Shown here piece by piece: positions 43,679 through 52,436 of a stretch of DNA of 64,000 bases. This DNA is from Cloacimonetes bacterium UBA3541 (lineage in GTDB: Bacteria > Cloacimonadota > Cloacimonadia > Cloacimonadales > Cloacimonadaceae), in the NCBI GenBank assembly GCA_002376725.1, contig DFOM01000050.1, positions 38,585-102,584 of the forward strand, given 5' to 3'. The notes under the pieces are model-generated. The model had not been told where the DNA came from. It saw only the letters and a program-made list of their open reading frames with translations, and did no database searches. Every line of letters begins with the position of its first letter. Within the stretch, counting starts at the first letter, position 1. A program made the translations under genes and the position numbers.

Positions 43679-44668
43679 ATGAGCTACTTAACCAAAAAGA
43701 ACATCCTGATTATTTTGACCGGTGGGACAATTTCTATGAAAGAGAAAGGGTCTTTAGGAGTAGTGCCCAGTTCTGAATTAGCAGATTTCCTGCGAGAATT
43801 TCCTCAACTAAACAATGTAGCAAATATTGATGTGCTGGACTATATGAATGTTCCCAGCCCTTATATTACTCCAGAGATAATGCTGGAACTAGCAAAACTT
43901 ATAGATTGGAAAGTCATTGATTACGATGGAGTGGTGATAACTCACGGAACTGATACTCTTGAAGAAACAGCATTTCTTTGTGATTTAGTTTTGACTACCA
44001 GAAAACCGGTTATATTCACTGCAGCAATGCGAAGTGGTAGTGATATTGGCTTGGATGGACCCAGGAATCTCGTTGGTGCAGTTAGAGTTGCCTGCCATCC
44101 GGAATCTGCGGATAAAGGTGTGCTAGTGGTAATGAATGATGAGATTCATACTGCTCGGGATGTTACTAAATTTGATACTGGCAAAGTAGACGCTTTTCGT
44201 TCTGGAGATTATGGTCCTCTGGGTAATGTTGATCCAGATGCTATAGTCTATCATAGAATTTCCCTTTATAGAGAGAATGTCTGGACAGATAAACTTGAGC
44301 CAAGAGTGGATTTAATTAAAGCTGTAGCTGGAATGGATGGTAGATATATTCAGACTTCCATAGCTACCGGAGCAAAAGCTATCGTAATTGAAGCTTTTGG
44401 ACGAGGTAATCTTCCTTCAAGCATCGTTCCCGATATCAAAGCTGCTCTGGAGAAAAATATTCTCGTGGTTATCTGTTCTCGCACTTATACAGGAAGAGTA
44501 CTTACTGAATATGGATATGAAGGTGGTGGTAAGCATTTGTCTGATATTGGATGCTTGTTAGCTGGAGATTTAAAAGGTATTAAAGTTCGTCTTAAACTTA
44601 TGGCTCTTTTTGGGAAATATGGTGATCCAGAGTTGGTAAAGAAATATTTTATCCAGAGCAGAAACTGA
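43679..44668 (+). CDS. ansA: L-asparaginase (type I-like)
   Basis: This is a 329-residue asparaginase/glutaminase-family amidohydrolase converting asparagine to aspartate and ammonia. The first catalytic threonine is in ILTGGTISMK (about residues 12-21), and the second triad is in THGTDTLEETAF (about 87-98). AMRSGSDIGLDGPRNLVGAV and the C-terminal VVICSRTYTGRV complete the family pattern. There is no signal peptide, so the enzyme is cytoplasmic. It starts one base after queC and is followed 8 bases later by a glycosyltransferase. Amino-acid catabolism fits the hutI gene elsewhere in the window. Confidence 0.92.
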   Translation: MSYLTKKNILIILTGGTISMKEKGSLGVVPSSELADFLREFPQLNNVANIDVLDYMNVPSPYITPEIMLELAKLIDWKVIDYDGVVITHGTDTLEETAFLCDLVLTTRKPVIFTAAMRSGSDIGLDGPRNLVGAVRVACHPESADKGVLVVMNDEIHTARDVTKFDTGKVDAFRSGDYGPLGNVDPDAIVYHRISLYRENVWTDKLEPRVDLIKAVAGMDGRYIQTSIATGAKAIVIEAFGRGNLPSSIVPDIKAALEKNILVVICSRTYTGRVLTEYGYEGGGKHLSDIGCLLAGDLKGIKVRLKLMALFGKYGDPELVKKYFIQSRN

Positions 44669-44676
44669 TAAATGAT

Positions 44677-45798
44677 ATGCCGGAAACCAACAAAAAAATA
44701 GCTTTTTTAGGTCCCGCACCTCCCTTTCGGGGAGGCATTTCTCAGTTCGCTTTCCGTCTTGCTCAAGAATTCCAAAGAAGTGGAAATGAAGTTCGGATGT
44801 TCACTTTTGAAAAGCAATATCCAGAGTTGTTATTTCCCGGAAAAAGCCAAACTACAGAATTTAGTCAATCTAATGAAATTGATATAGAAAGAATTTACAC
44901 CCCTTATAATCCTGCTACCTGGCACAAAGCGGTAAAAAGAATTGAAGCTTTTGCACCTGATTTAACCGTTATTTCTTATTTTCTTCCCTGGTTTGCTCCT
45001 TCCTATACCTGGATTTGCCAGCGTCTCAGATCCACCCGAAGATTATGTTTAGCTCACAATATATCTTTTCATGAAAAATGGTTTGGCTCAAATCTTTTTT
45101 CCCATCAGCTGTTTAAGCATAGCGATAAGATTGTGGTTCTTTCCGAAGCCTGTCTTCAAGACCTGAAGGATACAATGCCAGAAGATATCGCAGGTAAAGG
45201 TCTTCTGGGATTTCATCCTATCTATGATTGTTATGGAGAAGCCCTAGATGATTTTGAAATAAACCCAACAGAAGAACCTACAGCTCTTTTTTTTGGTCTT
45301 ATTAAACCCTATAAAGGTCTGGATATATTAATTAAAGCATTGAAACAAGCTAGAATAAAAATTCCAGAACTTAAACTTATCATAGCTGGAGAGGTATACG
45401 GAAAGGAAGATAAATATCTATCCTTAATTAAGCAATTGCATATGGAGCATGCAGTAGAGACACATTTTCGTTATATACAAGAAGATGAAATTAGAAATTT
45501 TTTTCTGCGTTCTCAGGTTTGCGTGCTTCCCTATAAAAGTGCTACACAAAGTGGAGTTATTGCTACCTCCTATGAATTTAATATACCTGTAATTGCTTCG
45601 CAAGTAGGAGGATTAAGTGAGTATGTAAAAGATAACGAGACTGGTATCTTAGTGCCACCTAATAATCCAGAAGCTTTAGCAGCTGCGTTAATTCGTTATT
45701 TTGATGAAGGATTGTTTAATATTATGCGTCAAAACATACCTTCCTTTAGACAGCAGTTTTCCTGGCAAAAGTTAGCGGAAATAATTCTTCAAGCCTAA
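44677..45798 (+). CDS. Glycosyltransferase family 4
   Basis: This is a 373-residue GT-B glycosyltransferase. The N-terminal nucleotide-free half begins IAFLGPAPPFRGGISQFA. The donor half has TALFFGLIKPYKGLDILIKAL near residue 205 (as FGLIKPYKGLDI), and the C-terminal PVIASQVGGLSEYVKDNETG typical of GT4. The exact EX7E first glutamate is not at its usual spot (SGVIATSYEFNIP). It overlaps the next glycosyltransferase by one base (TAATG). Substrate is unknown. It is unusual to find it in line with queC and asparaginase. Confidence 0.85.
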   Translation: MPETNKKIAFLGPAPPFRGGISQFAFRLAQEFQRSGNEVRMFTFEKQYPELLFPGKSQTTEFSQSNEIDIERIYTPYNPATWHKAVKRIEAFAPDLTVISYFLPWFAPSYTWICQRLRSTRRLCLAHNISFHEKWFGSNLFSHQLFKHSDKIVVLSEACLQDLKDTMPEDIAGKGLLGFHPIYDCYGEALDDFEINPTEEPTALFFGLIKPYKGLDILIKALKQARIKIPELKLIIAGEVYGKEDKYLSLIKQLHMEHAVETHFRYIQEDEIRNFFLRSQVCVLPYKSATQSGVIATSYEFNIPVIASQVGGLSEYVKDNETGILVPPNNPEALAAALIRYFDEGLFNIMRQNIPSFRQQFSWQKLAEIILQA

Positions 45799-47075
45799 TG
45801 CGTTTACTTTTAATAAGTTATTATTTTCCTCCTTGCGGAGGTGCTACTGTACAAAGATGGCTGAAATGGCTTCCTATACTAGTTGAAAAAGGATTTGAAG
45901 TAACGGTTCTTACTACTAAAGATGGGGATTACCCTGTCCTGGATAAAAGTCTTTTATCGGAAATCCCTCCAGATATTACTATTATTAGAACTAAAACCTT
46001 TCAATGGAAGAAAATCTGGAATCTCTTTTTCGGTAATAAAAAACCGATGCCCTATGGAAACATAAGTAAAAACAAGGAACAAAACTTAATAAATAGAATC
46101 CTTATCTGGGTAAGACTAAATCTAATTATCCCTGATATCCGCAAATTCTGGAATCCTTATGCTCTGAAAAAAGCTATTGAGTATCTTCGTACAACTCCTG
46201 TGGATTTCGTGATAACTACCGGACCACCTCATTCTACTCATCTCATAGGATTAAAACTAAAAAATAAATTTAATATTAAGTGGATTGCCGATTGGCGCGA
46301 TCCCTGGACCTCTATTTATTACTTGCAACTAAATCCTCCTTCTCGTATCAGTTTATACTGGCACAAAAAATTGGAAAACAAAGTAGCTCAAAATGCAGAT
46401 TGGAATATAGTGGTTTCCCAACATCTGGCTTCTCAATTACCTACTGATAAAGTATCGGTTATTTATAGTGGCTACGATGATAAAAGAATTCCAGCGCCCA
46501 TTTCTCCCCAAACAAAGACAGAAAACAAACCTTTCAAGCTGAAATTTATAGGAAACATTACTGAAGGGCAGAGAGTGGATGTCCTAATTCAAATAATTGC
46601 CAAAGCTTTTCCGGATGAAGATATTGAACTAAGCTTCATTGGAACTAATCTTTCCGAAGAATATAAGTCTTTACTGCAGAATCTATTGCCAGAAAGATAT
46701 GTATGCAAAAATTTTCTGCCTCATAAGGAAGCACTCAAAGAAATGCAGGATTGTCAGGTACTTCTTTTATTGATTAATTATTATCCCGGCGCAGAAGGAA
46801 TGCTCACTACTAAGCTTTTTGAATACCTTGCCTCCTATAATAAAATTCTGTGCCTGGGACCTCATAATAGTGAAGCAGAAAAACTAATTAATCACTATGA
46901 AGCAGGAGAATGCTTTGATATAAAAGAATCAGATGCGGCTATAAAATACTTAAGAAATTTGTATAACTTATGGCATTCAGGGGAATCTTTAAAAAATGAG
47001 AAAGATGTATCAGAACTGAGTGCTCTAAATCAAGTATCAAAACTAATAGATTTACTGCACAGCCTTAAAGATTGA
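45798..47075 (+). CDS. Glycosyltransferase (GT4-like)
   Basis: This is a 425-residue GT-B glycosyltransferase starting MRLLLISYYFPPCGGATVQRW, a start often seen in WcaI-like and related enzymes. The region FVITTGPPHSTHLIG and WIADWRDPW follow near residues 135-170. The donor domain has LKFIGNITEGQRVDVLIQII and ends with GMLTTKLFEYLASY and the post-EX7E loop. It overlaps the previous gene by one base and is followed by a probable terminator, so queC-ansA-GT-GT ends here. Substrate is unknown. Confidence 0.83.
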   Translation: MRLLLISYYFPPCGGATVQRWLKWLPILVEKGFEVTVLTTKDGDYPVLDKSLLSEIPPDITIIRTKTFQWKKIWNLFFGNKKPMPYGNISKNKEQNLINRILIWVRLNLIIPDIRKFWNPYALKKAIEYLRTTPVDFVITTGPPHSTHLIGLKLKNKFNIKWIADWRDPWTSIYYLQLNPPSRISLYWHKKLENKVAQNADWNIVVSQHLASQLPTDKVSVIYSGYDDKRIPAPISPQTKTENKPFKLKFIGNITEGQRVDVLIQIIAKAFPDEDIELSFIGTNLSEEYKSLLQNLLPERYVCKNFLPHKEALKEMQDCQVLLLLINYYPGAEGMLTTKLFEYLASYNKILCLGPHNSEAEKLINHYEAGECFDIKESDAAIKYLRNLYNLWHSGESLKNEKDVSELSALNQVSKLIDLLHSLKD

Positions 47076-47100
47076 ATTCTGGGAATTATTTCAATTTTTT
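47071..47100 (+). terminator. Candidate terminator overlapping the glycosyltransferase stop
   Basis: ATTGAA and TTCAAT form an AT-rich 6-bp stem with an inner AATTC/GAATT pairing, followed by TTTTTT. The stop codon TGA lies in the left arm. The stem is weak but the T run and position fit. Confidence 0.4.
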
Positions 47101-47334
47101 CCCCGCTACATATTCTTAGAGAAAATTAATAGAGAAGGATAGTTCCCTTGTTCTGAAAGTTGGTAATCAAATAGGATACGGGGTTCTTTCAGATACATCA
47201 CTCAACAGTGAAGGTCAACACTCTATCATTTCAAAACTTCTTTTTACGGATGATATAATACCTTACCTTATGGACACATCTCCATAAGTGCAGAATTGAA
47301 ATGAGGCAAAACACACTTTAATCTTAAAAATGCA
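47101..47334 (+). other. Gap before rpsT with a start-less coding-like frame
   Basis: No intact gene is present. A plus-strand frame is open from 47120 to a TAA at 47285-47287 (55 codons) and reads DSSLVLKVGNQIGYGVLSD, then NSEGQHSIISKLLFTDD. It has protein-like composition but no start codon with a ribosome-binding site, so it may be a gene remnant or chance. Confidence 0.35.
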
Positions 47335-47363
47335 TTGACAAAAAAGTGAGTCATTTATATATA
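47335..47363 (+). promoter_or_regulatory. Promoter of rpsT
   Basis: TTGACA (47335-47340), 17-base spacer, TATATA (47358-47363), about 34 bases before the rpsT start codon: a near-consensus housekeeping promoter. Confidence 0.75.
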
Positions 47364-47396
47364 GTATCAAAATATTAAGAGAATACGAGGTAGAAA

Positions 47397-47666
47397 ATGC
47401 CCCAACACAAATCACCAATGAAAAGGATGAAAACTGATGCTAAACGGCAAGCGCGGAACAATTATGTCCGCCGTACCATCAAAACTTTAGAAAAGAAAAT
47501 ACGCACAGATATGACCGACGAAGAAAGGCAAGCTTTATTGAATGACATTTATTCCCAGCTGGACAAGGCTGCCAAGAAAGGTGTTATTCATAAACGTACT
47601 GCTTCTCGTCGCAAAGCTAGAGTAGCGGCCTTCGTAAATAAAACTCAAAAAGCTAAATCTGAATAG
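47397..47666 (+). CDS. rpsT: 30S ribosomal protein S20
   Basis: This 89-residue, strongly basic three-helix protein binds 16S rRNA in the small subunit. It starts MPQHKSPMKRMKTDAKRQAR, contains RNNYVRRTIKTLEKKI and ends with the S20 signature KGVIHKRTASRRKARVAAFV. It has its own near-consensus promoter and a GAGGTAGAAA ribosome-binding site. About 90 bases separate it from mtgA. Length is normal. Confidence 0.95.
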   Translation: MPQHKSPMKRMKTDAKRQARNNYVRRTIKTLEKKIRTDMTDEERQALLNDIYSQLDKAAKKGVIHKRTASRRKARVAAFVNKTQKAKSE

Positions 47667-47758
47667 CTTCAGCGCAAGGTCATTCTAATTCATTTTATAT
47701 ATGTATGTCCGGCTGGGTTTGTTGAATTAATTATTTTATATGGTTGTGTGTGTATTAA

Positions 47759-48430
47759 ATGAAAAAGAAACGCAATTTCTTTGTTCAAGTTCTGCGTTTC
47801 ATAGTTTATGCTCATCTCTTTTTTTGGACTATTATTGCTACTCTTTGCCTCTTTTACAATTTTATCAATCCTCCCATAACACCTTTAATGATACAGCGTA
47901 AATTGGTTAGAGGTTATGAATGTCATCCACGAAAATATATTCCCTTAGAAGAAATCCCAAAATCAATTGTAAGGATGACTATTGTCGTAGAAGATGCCAA
48001 TTATTATCATCATTTTGGGTTTGATTGGGAAATGATAAAAAAAGCCTGGGAGAAGAATAAAAAATCAGGAAAGATACGCTATGGAGCCAGTACTATAAGC
48101 AATCAAGTTGCAAGGACAATATTTCTAACTACAAATAGAAACTTTCTGAGAAAATACCTGGAAGCACAGGTTACTTTGATTATGGAATTAATTATGACTA
48201 AAGATAGAATGCTGGAACTATATTTTAATTATGTAGAATGGGGCAAAGGAATTTATGGTATAGAAACTGCCAGCTACTATTATTATGGAACTAGTTGTCG
48301 TAATCTGAGTAAAACTCAAGCTATGAAACTGGTCAGTATTCTTTCAAATCCCCTGGATTACACACCTCAAACTTATTATCGTTCTCGTTCTGCTAGAGCA
48401 CGATATGCTATGCTGCAAAGATATTTTTGA
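47759..48430 (+). CDS. mtgA: Monofunctional peptidoglycan transglycosylase (GT51)
   Basis: This 223-residue enzyme polymerises lipid II into glycan strands on the outer face of the inner membrane. One transmembrane anchor lies near residues 14-36 (VYAHLFFWTIIATLCLFYNF). The GT51 core has VVEDANYYHHFGFDWEMI with the catalytic glutamate (about 77-94), then YGASTISNQVARTIFL, and NYVEWGKGIYGIETASYYYYG. There is no transpeptidase domain. The family-typical KDRMLELYFNYVEWG confirms MtgA over a truncated PBP. Upstream bases show little of a ribosome-binding site. The DUF2851 gene starts 9 bases after its stop. Confidence 0.93.
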   Translation: MKKKRNFFVQVLRFIVYAHLFFWTIIATLCLFYNFINPPITPLMIQRKLVRGYECHPRKYIPLEEIPKSIVRMTIVVEDANYYHHFGFDWEMIKKAWEKNKKSGKIRYGASTISNQVARTIFLTTNRNFLRKYLEAQVTLIMELIMTKDRMLELYFNYVEWGKGIYGIETASYYYYGTSCRNLSKTQAMKLVSILSNPLDYTPQTYYRSRSARARYAMLQRYF

Positions 48431-48439
48431 GAGAGACTA

Positions 48440-49732
48440 ATGGAAGAGAAATTTCTCTATCATATCTGGGATGCAGGACATCTGCTTACACCCTTAAAAA
48501 CCGCCAGCGGAAAAACTCTCCAGGTTAAATATCAGGGACAATATAATACTGCCCGAGGCCCTGATTTTCATAATGTAATTATTGAGCTAAATGGAGAAAT
48601 TCTGCGAGGTGATGTTGAAATCCATCTGCATAGCTACGATTGGATAGCTCATAATCACAATGAAGATCCGCATTATAATCAGGTTATCTTGCATATAGTT
48701 ATGGATGCAGGACAACAACAATATACTATACGAGAGGATGGAGAAACCATAGAAATCCTGGAACTGAAAAATCAGCTCAGTGAAGAAATACAAAAACTGC
48801 TGGAACAACAGAATACCGCATCGTTAAATGATAATATTACTTATTGTGATTTGCTTTCGGCTATTGATAATGATGCTTTAATTAGTATTCTCACCAGCTG
48901 GGGTATACAGCGATTCAAAAACAAAGTCAGAAGATTTGATGCTGCTTTAATGCTGAGCGATTTTGACCAGGTTCTTTATGAAGGAATAATGGAAGCTCTG
49001 GGTTATGAGAAAAATAAACATAATCTGCTTATCCTGGCACAGACTATCCCGCTTAAAAATATTAGAGAATGGCAATCCGAGGGAATGACTGCACTGGAGC
49101 TTGCTTCCATTTATTGTTGTTCCAGTAAACTTCTTTATCTTTGTAAAAATCATCTGAGACCTGAGCTATATCAACTACTCTTAGATACTTACGAAAGACA
49201 ACGATTCTATGCCCGAACCTGGGATATTGATTGGCAACTTTTCCGCATTCGTCCTAATAGTCATCCTATCTACCGACTTCTAACTATGGCTAATCTATCA
49301 CATAAAACTAAGGACAAAGGCTTATTGAATTATTTTCTGGAAAGAGTAGATATAGAAACAAACGACGGTAAAAGAGCTTTTAGTGAATTTTCCCGTATTT
49401 TTGTTGAATCCATTCTTCCTGGAGCAGAATCTCTTCCTAAACCTGGCAAAAGCTTAGTCAGTAATATCTACATCAATATTTTTCTCCCTATCAGTTATAT
49501 GTTTTTTGAAAAGCACTCCGAGATAGATAACTGCCGAAAGATACTGAACTACTATAAAGAATTCCCTGCTCTTGAAGAAAATCATATTCTTCGCTATATG
49601 AGCAGGTATATAAGTGAAGCACATTATCAGTTAATAAATCGTAAAACTATCCTTCAACAAGGGTTACTGGAATTATTTCATCGCTTTTGTAACTATCATC
49701 TCTGTTCGGAATGCCTTGCCAATAAAAGTTAA
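48440..49732 (+). CDS. DUF2851-family protein
   Basis: This is a 430-residue cytoplasmic protein of the DUF2851 family, found mostly in Bacteroidetes-like phyla and without known function. The N-terminal half carries QGQYNTARGPDFHNVIIELNG (about 34-54) and RGDVEIHLHSYDWIAHNH, which contain conserved D, E and H residues reminiscent of a PD-(D/E)XK nuclease-like core; that link is my inference. The C-terminal part is helical and ends with a cluster of cysteines and histidines (HRFCNYHLCSECLANKS), possibly a metal site. It follows mtgA by 9 bases. Confidence 0.8.
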   Translation: MEEKFLYHIWDAGHLLTPLKTASGKTLQVKYQGQYNTARGPDFHNVIIELNGEILRGDVEIHLHSYDWIAHNHNEDPHYNQVILHIVMDAGQQQYTIREDGETIEILELKNQLSEEIQKLLEQQNTASLNDNITYCDLLSAIDNDALISILTSWGIQRFKNKVRRFDAALMLSDFDQVLYEGIMEALGYEKNKHNLLILAQTIPLKNIREWQSEGMTALELASIYCCSSKLLYLCKNHLRPELYQLLLDTYERQRFYARTWDIDWQLFRIRPNSHPIYRLLTMANLSHKTKDKGLLNYFLERVDIETNDGKRAFSEFSRIFVESILPGAESLPKPGKSLVSNIYINIFLPISYMFFEKHSEIDNCRKILNYYKEFPALEENHILRYMSRYISEAHYQLINRKTILQQGLLELFHRFCNYHLCSECLANKS

Positions 49733-49809
49733 GTAAGAATGGAGAAGAATATAAAGTATTGATTAGAAATTTTGTGTCTTTAAGAATAATATAGAAAAGG
49801 AAGTAAAAT

Positions 49810-50601
49810 ATGAAAACCAGATTTATCATTATTCTGTTGCTAATCTTAGCATTAGGAACATTCTCTTGCACTAAAAAACAAAGTAATCTGCCTGATGAAT
49901 CTCTAAAAGTAAGTGAATTCAGGACTATTCCCTCTTTCAAAGCAATGTTTCTTGCCTTAGATAAGATTGAAGAAACTGAACTTTCTAACCTACCTTTAAC
50001 TAAAATCATTCCTGCTCAAAATGACACTCTTTATCTCGCTTTTGCCTGGGGAGTTCTTACTTCTGATGCTCAACTTGCCATTGCCAGTAAAAATCAAAAT
50101 CAATTGACCTCCATAACTGATCAATTTATCGCAATCGCTCCACAGCTAGGTCTTACACTATTTGCTTATCAATTGAAAGATGGAGTGAGACCTCAGATAC
50201 ATAATAAAGATTGGACTCTACTGAAAGACACTTTCTACTCTATCCAAGCAAGTGTTGATACTTTACTGTTATCTAATGGTAGAGAAAAAGAACTTACCTT
50301 CATCTCTCTTGGTAGCTGGACTGAAACTACTAATCAGATAGCCAGACTTATTGCATCAGATTATAGCACGGAAAAATCCAGAACTTTAATGACTAATGCC
50401 TGGCAAGATCTTGCTTTTAACCTCAACCTCATCCTGAATAAAGATAAAATTACATCTCCCCTGCTTTCTCAAACTATTGAATTAGTCCATAAAATACAGA
50501 ATACACTTTCTTCTGGAACAGCTGAAGCTTTAACTTTGGAACAGGTTGAGACTATAGTTGAATACACGAAAACTCTTAAGGAGTTATACTTGAAATCTTA
50601 A
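49810..50601 (+). CDS. Lipoprotein of unknown function
   Basis: This is a 263-residue probable lipoprotein: MKTRFIIILLLILALGTFSC gives Cys20 with a slightly non-standard lipobox (TFSC). The mature part is mainly helical (FKAMFLALDKIEETELSNL, QLGLTLFAYQLKDGVRP, LTFISLGSWTETTNQIARL), and I do not recognise a family. It is the first of five genes in close array to 53927, all exported or membrane-bound, and so probably the periplasmic or outer-membrane partner of that set. GAAAAGGAAGTAAAAT precedes the ATG. Confidence 0.65.
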   Translation: MKTRFIIILLLILALGTFSCTKKQSNLPDESLKVSEFRTIPSFKAMFLALDKIEETELSNLPLTKIIPAQNDTLYLAFAWGVLTSDAQLAIASKNQNQLTSITDQFIAIAPQLGLTLFAYQLKDGVRPQIHNKDWTLLKDTFYSIQASVDTLLLSNGREKELTFISLGSWTETTNQIARLIASDYSTEKSRTLMTNAWQDLAFNLNLILNKDKITSPLLSQTIELVHKIQNTLSSGTAEALTLEQVETIVEYTKTLKELYLKS

Positions 50602-50619
50602 GCTTTTATTGAGGTGAAT

Positions 50620-51735
50620 ATGAAAAACTTACACCTTATCCTGTTATTCTTACTCATAGGTATCTTTGCTTTTGCTACTTCTGAAGGAACTGAGACTTAT
50701 ACTGCTGAAGATGCACCCTGGGACGATGGAACGGCTGTGCTTCACAGATGGAATTTAAGTGCTAAATGGGAGTTCTTAAGTTTGCAAAAAGCAGATTCTC
50801 TAGGTGTTTATCAGGAAATCTTTAATGAATTTTCCCCCTCTGGACAATTTAAAGAAACTGGTTTAAATCCTGATACCAAATACCAGTACCGACTAGTGGC
50901 ATACAATAAAGAACGATCGGACAGTACCTCTCTTTTTTCCGAAACTACCACTCAACAGCAATGGTTTGCAATGAATAAACTCCCACTTCTAATTCTCTTG
51001 GTTATTGTTTGTAGTTCAGTTCTCTACTATATTTTATCGGCTCGCAAAGGAAAAGAACTCTTTATCCGGAGGATTAGTGGTCTGGATAGCATTGATGAAG
51101 CCATTGGAAGAGCCACAGAAAAAGGAAAGCCTATACTCTTTGTGCCTGGTATCAGTGATTTAGGCGATATTCAAACTATAGCTGCATTGAACATATTGAA
51201 TCAAGTAGCAATGAAATCAGCTGAATATGGCACTGAAATTCTTGTCCCTTGTCGTTTTTCTATGGTTATGTCAGCTGCGCGAGAAACGGTTAAAGATGGC
51301 TATCTTAAAGCTGGAAAACCTGATGCTTATAAAGAGGATAACATTTTTTATGTTACAGATGACCAGTTCGGATTTGTTGCTGGAGTGGATGGAATAATGC
51401 TTCGCGAATTACCAGCAGCCAATTTCTTTCTTGGTGCTTTCTGGGCTGAATCTCTCATTCTTGCAGAAACTGGATTTACTACTGGAGCTATTCAAACAGC
51501 AGGAACCGGTCAACCTCATCAATTACCTTTCTTTGTAGTCTCCTGCGATTATACCTTGATCGGAGAAGAACTCTATGCTGCTTCAGCTTATCTTTCTCGT
51601 GACCCTCAACAATTAGGAAGTCTCAAAGGGCAGGATTTTGGTAAACTTCTTACTATTATCCTCATCTTAGCAGGAATTATTGCTGAAATTGCTGGCTTAG
51701 GCTGGTTTAAAAATTTCTTTGAAGGAGTGTTCTAA
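50620..51735 (+). CDS. DUF6754-like membrane protein with N-terminal exported Fn3-like domain
   Basis: This 371-residue protein has a signal sequence (LHLILLFLLIGIFAFA), then a fibronectin type III-like exported domain (AVLHRWNLSAKWEFLSLQK, GLNPDTKYQYRLVAYN). A transmembrane helix near 122-142 (LPLLILLVIVCSSVLYYIL) precedes a cytoplasmic domain with IDEAIGRATEKGKPILFVPG, ETVKDGYLKAGKPDAY and FVVSCDYTLIGEELYAASAY. A final hydrophobic segment lies near the C-terminus. I associate the cytoplasmic part with DUF6754, whose function is unknown. The ATG at 50620 is preferred over GTG at 50614 because GAGGTG itself serves as the ribosome-binding site. Confidence 0.7.
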   Translation: MKNLHLILLFLLIGIFAFATSEGTETYTAEDAPWDDGTAVLHRWNLSAKWEFLSLQKADSLGVYQEIFNEFSPSGQFKETGLNPDTKYQYRLVAYNKERSDSTSLFSETTTQQQWFAMNKLPLLILLVIVCSSVLYYILSARKGKELFIRRISGLDSIDEAIGRATEKGKPILFVPGISDLGDIQTIAALNILNQVAMKSAEYGTEILVPCRFSMVMSAARETVKDGYLKAGKPDAYKEDNIFYVTDDQFGFVAGVDGIMLRELPAANFFLGAFWAESLILAETGFTTGAIQTAGTGQPHQLPFFVVSCDYTLIGEELYAASAYLSRDPQQLGSLKGQDFGKLLTIILILAGIIAEIAGLGWFKNFFEGVF

Positions 51736-51737
51736 AG

Positions 51738-52436
51738 ATGAAAAGCAAAATCCCTCAATTTCTCGCTTTTATCTCTGGTGTAGTTATTCTTGTAGCTGCT
51801 TTTATTCCTCATACTCCCTTTGGAATGTTTGAAGAAACTCTTACTAATTGGTTTATGATTATCTCCAGTTTTGCCATTCTTTTGGGACAGAGTAGCCTCA
51901 TTCAATCTAATCTGGCTAAAATCTCTCAAAAGGCTCCCGACTGGAAATATCATATTGCTACTCTGGTTAGCTTTGGTGCGATGTTGATTTTTGGTTTGCT
52001 CTGGGGAATGGAAAACACTCCTGGAATCCTAGGACAGGGTGAAAAGATAGCTGAAAATCTCGGTGCGAAACCCTTTGATTATCTATTTGAATATGCCTTT
52101 ATGCCTTTATCTTCAACTATGTTCTCCCTTTTGGCTTTCTACATTGCCTCTGCTGCTTATCGTGCCTTTATATTTAAAACTTTTGAATCTAATTTGCTAT
52201 TAATCACAGCAGTGATTGTTATGCTGGGAAGAACTAGTTTTGCTACTGTACTCACCAGTTGGATTCCTGATTCTTTGCATTTCCTACGCTTACCTGAACT
52301 GACCGATTTTATTATGCAATATCCCAATACTGCAGCTCAAAGAGCTATTCTTATCAGTGCTGCTTTAGGAGTGGTTGGGGCTTCTTTAAGGATAATCCTG
52401 GGAATTGAGAGGTCCTATCTGGGAGGAGATAAATGA
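51738..52436 (+). CDS. Six-helix membrane protein of unknown function
   Basis: This is a 232-residue integral membrane protein with about six hydrophobic helices, for example FLAFISGVVILVAAFI, WFMIISSFAILLGQSSLI, FSLLAFYIASAAYRAFIF and AILISAALGVVGASLRIIL. A conserved-looking loop AAYRAFIFKTFESNLLLI sits before helix 5. I recognise no transporter signature. It starts 2 bases after the DUF6754-like gene and overlaps the next gene by 4 bases (ATGA), so it is surely part of one transcription unit and probably of one complex. Confidence 0.65.
   Translation: MKSKIPQFLAFISGVVILVAAFIPHTPFGMFEETLTNWFMIISSFAILLGQSSLIQSNLAKISQKAPDWKYHIATLVSFGAMLIFGLLWGMENTPGILGQGEKIAENLGAKPFDYLFEYAFMPLSSTMFSLLAFYIASAAYRAFIFKTFESNLLLITAVIVMLGRTSFATVLTSWIPDSLHFLRLPELTDFIMQYPNTAAQRAILISAALGVVGASLRIILGIERSYLGGDK

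Noticed and set aside
49647..50009. 120-residue minus-strand open frame
   Set aside because: It lies opposite the end of the DUF2851 gene and the start of the lipoprotein gene, both of which have better coding evidence.
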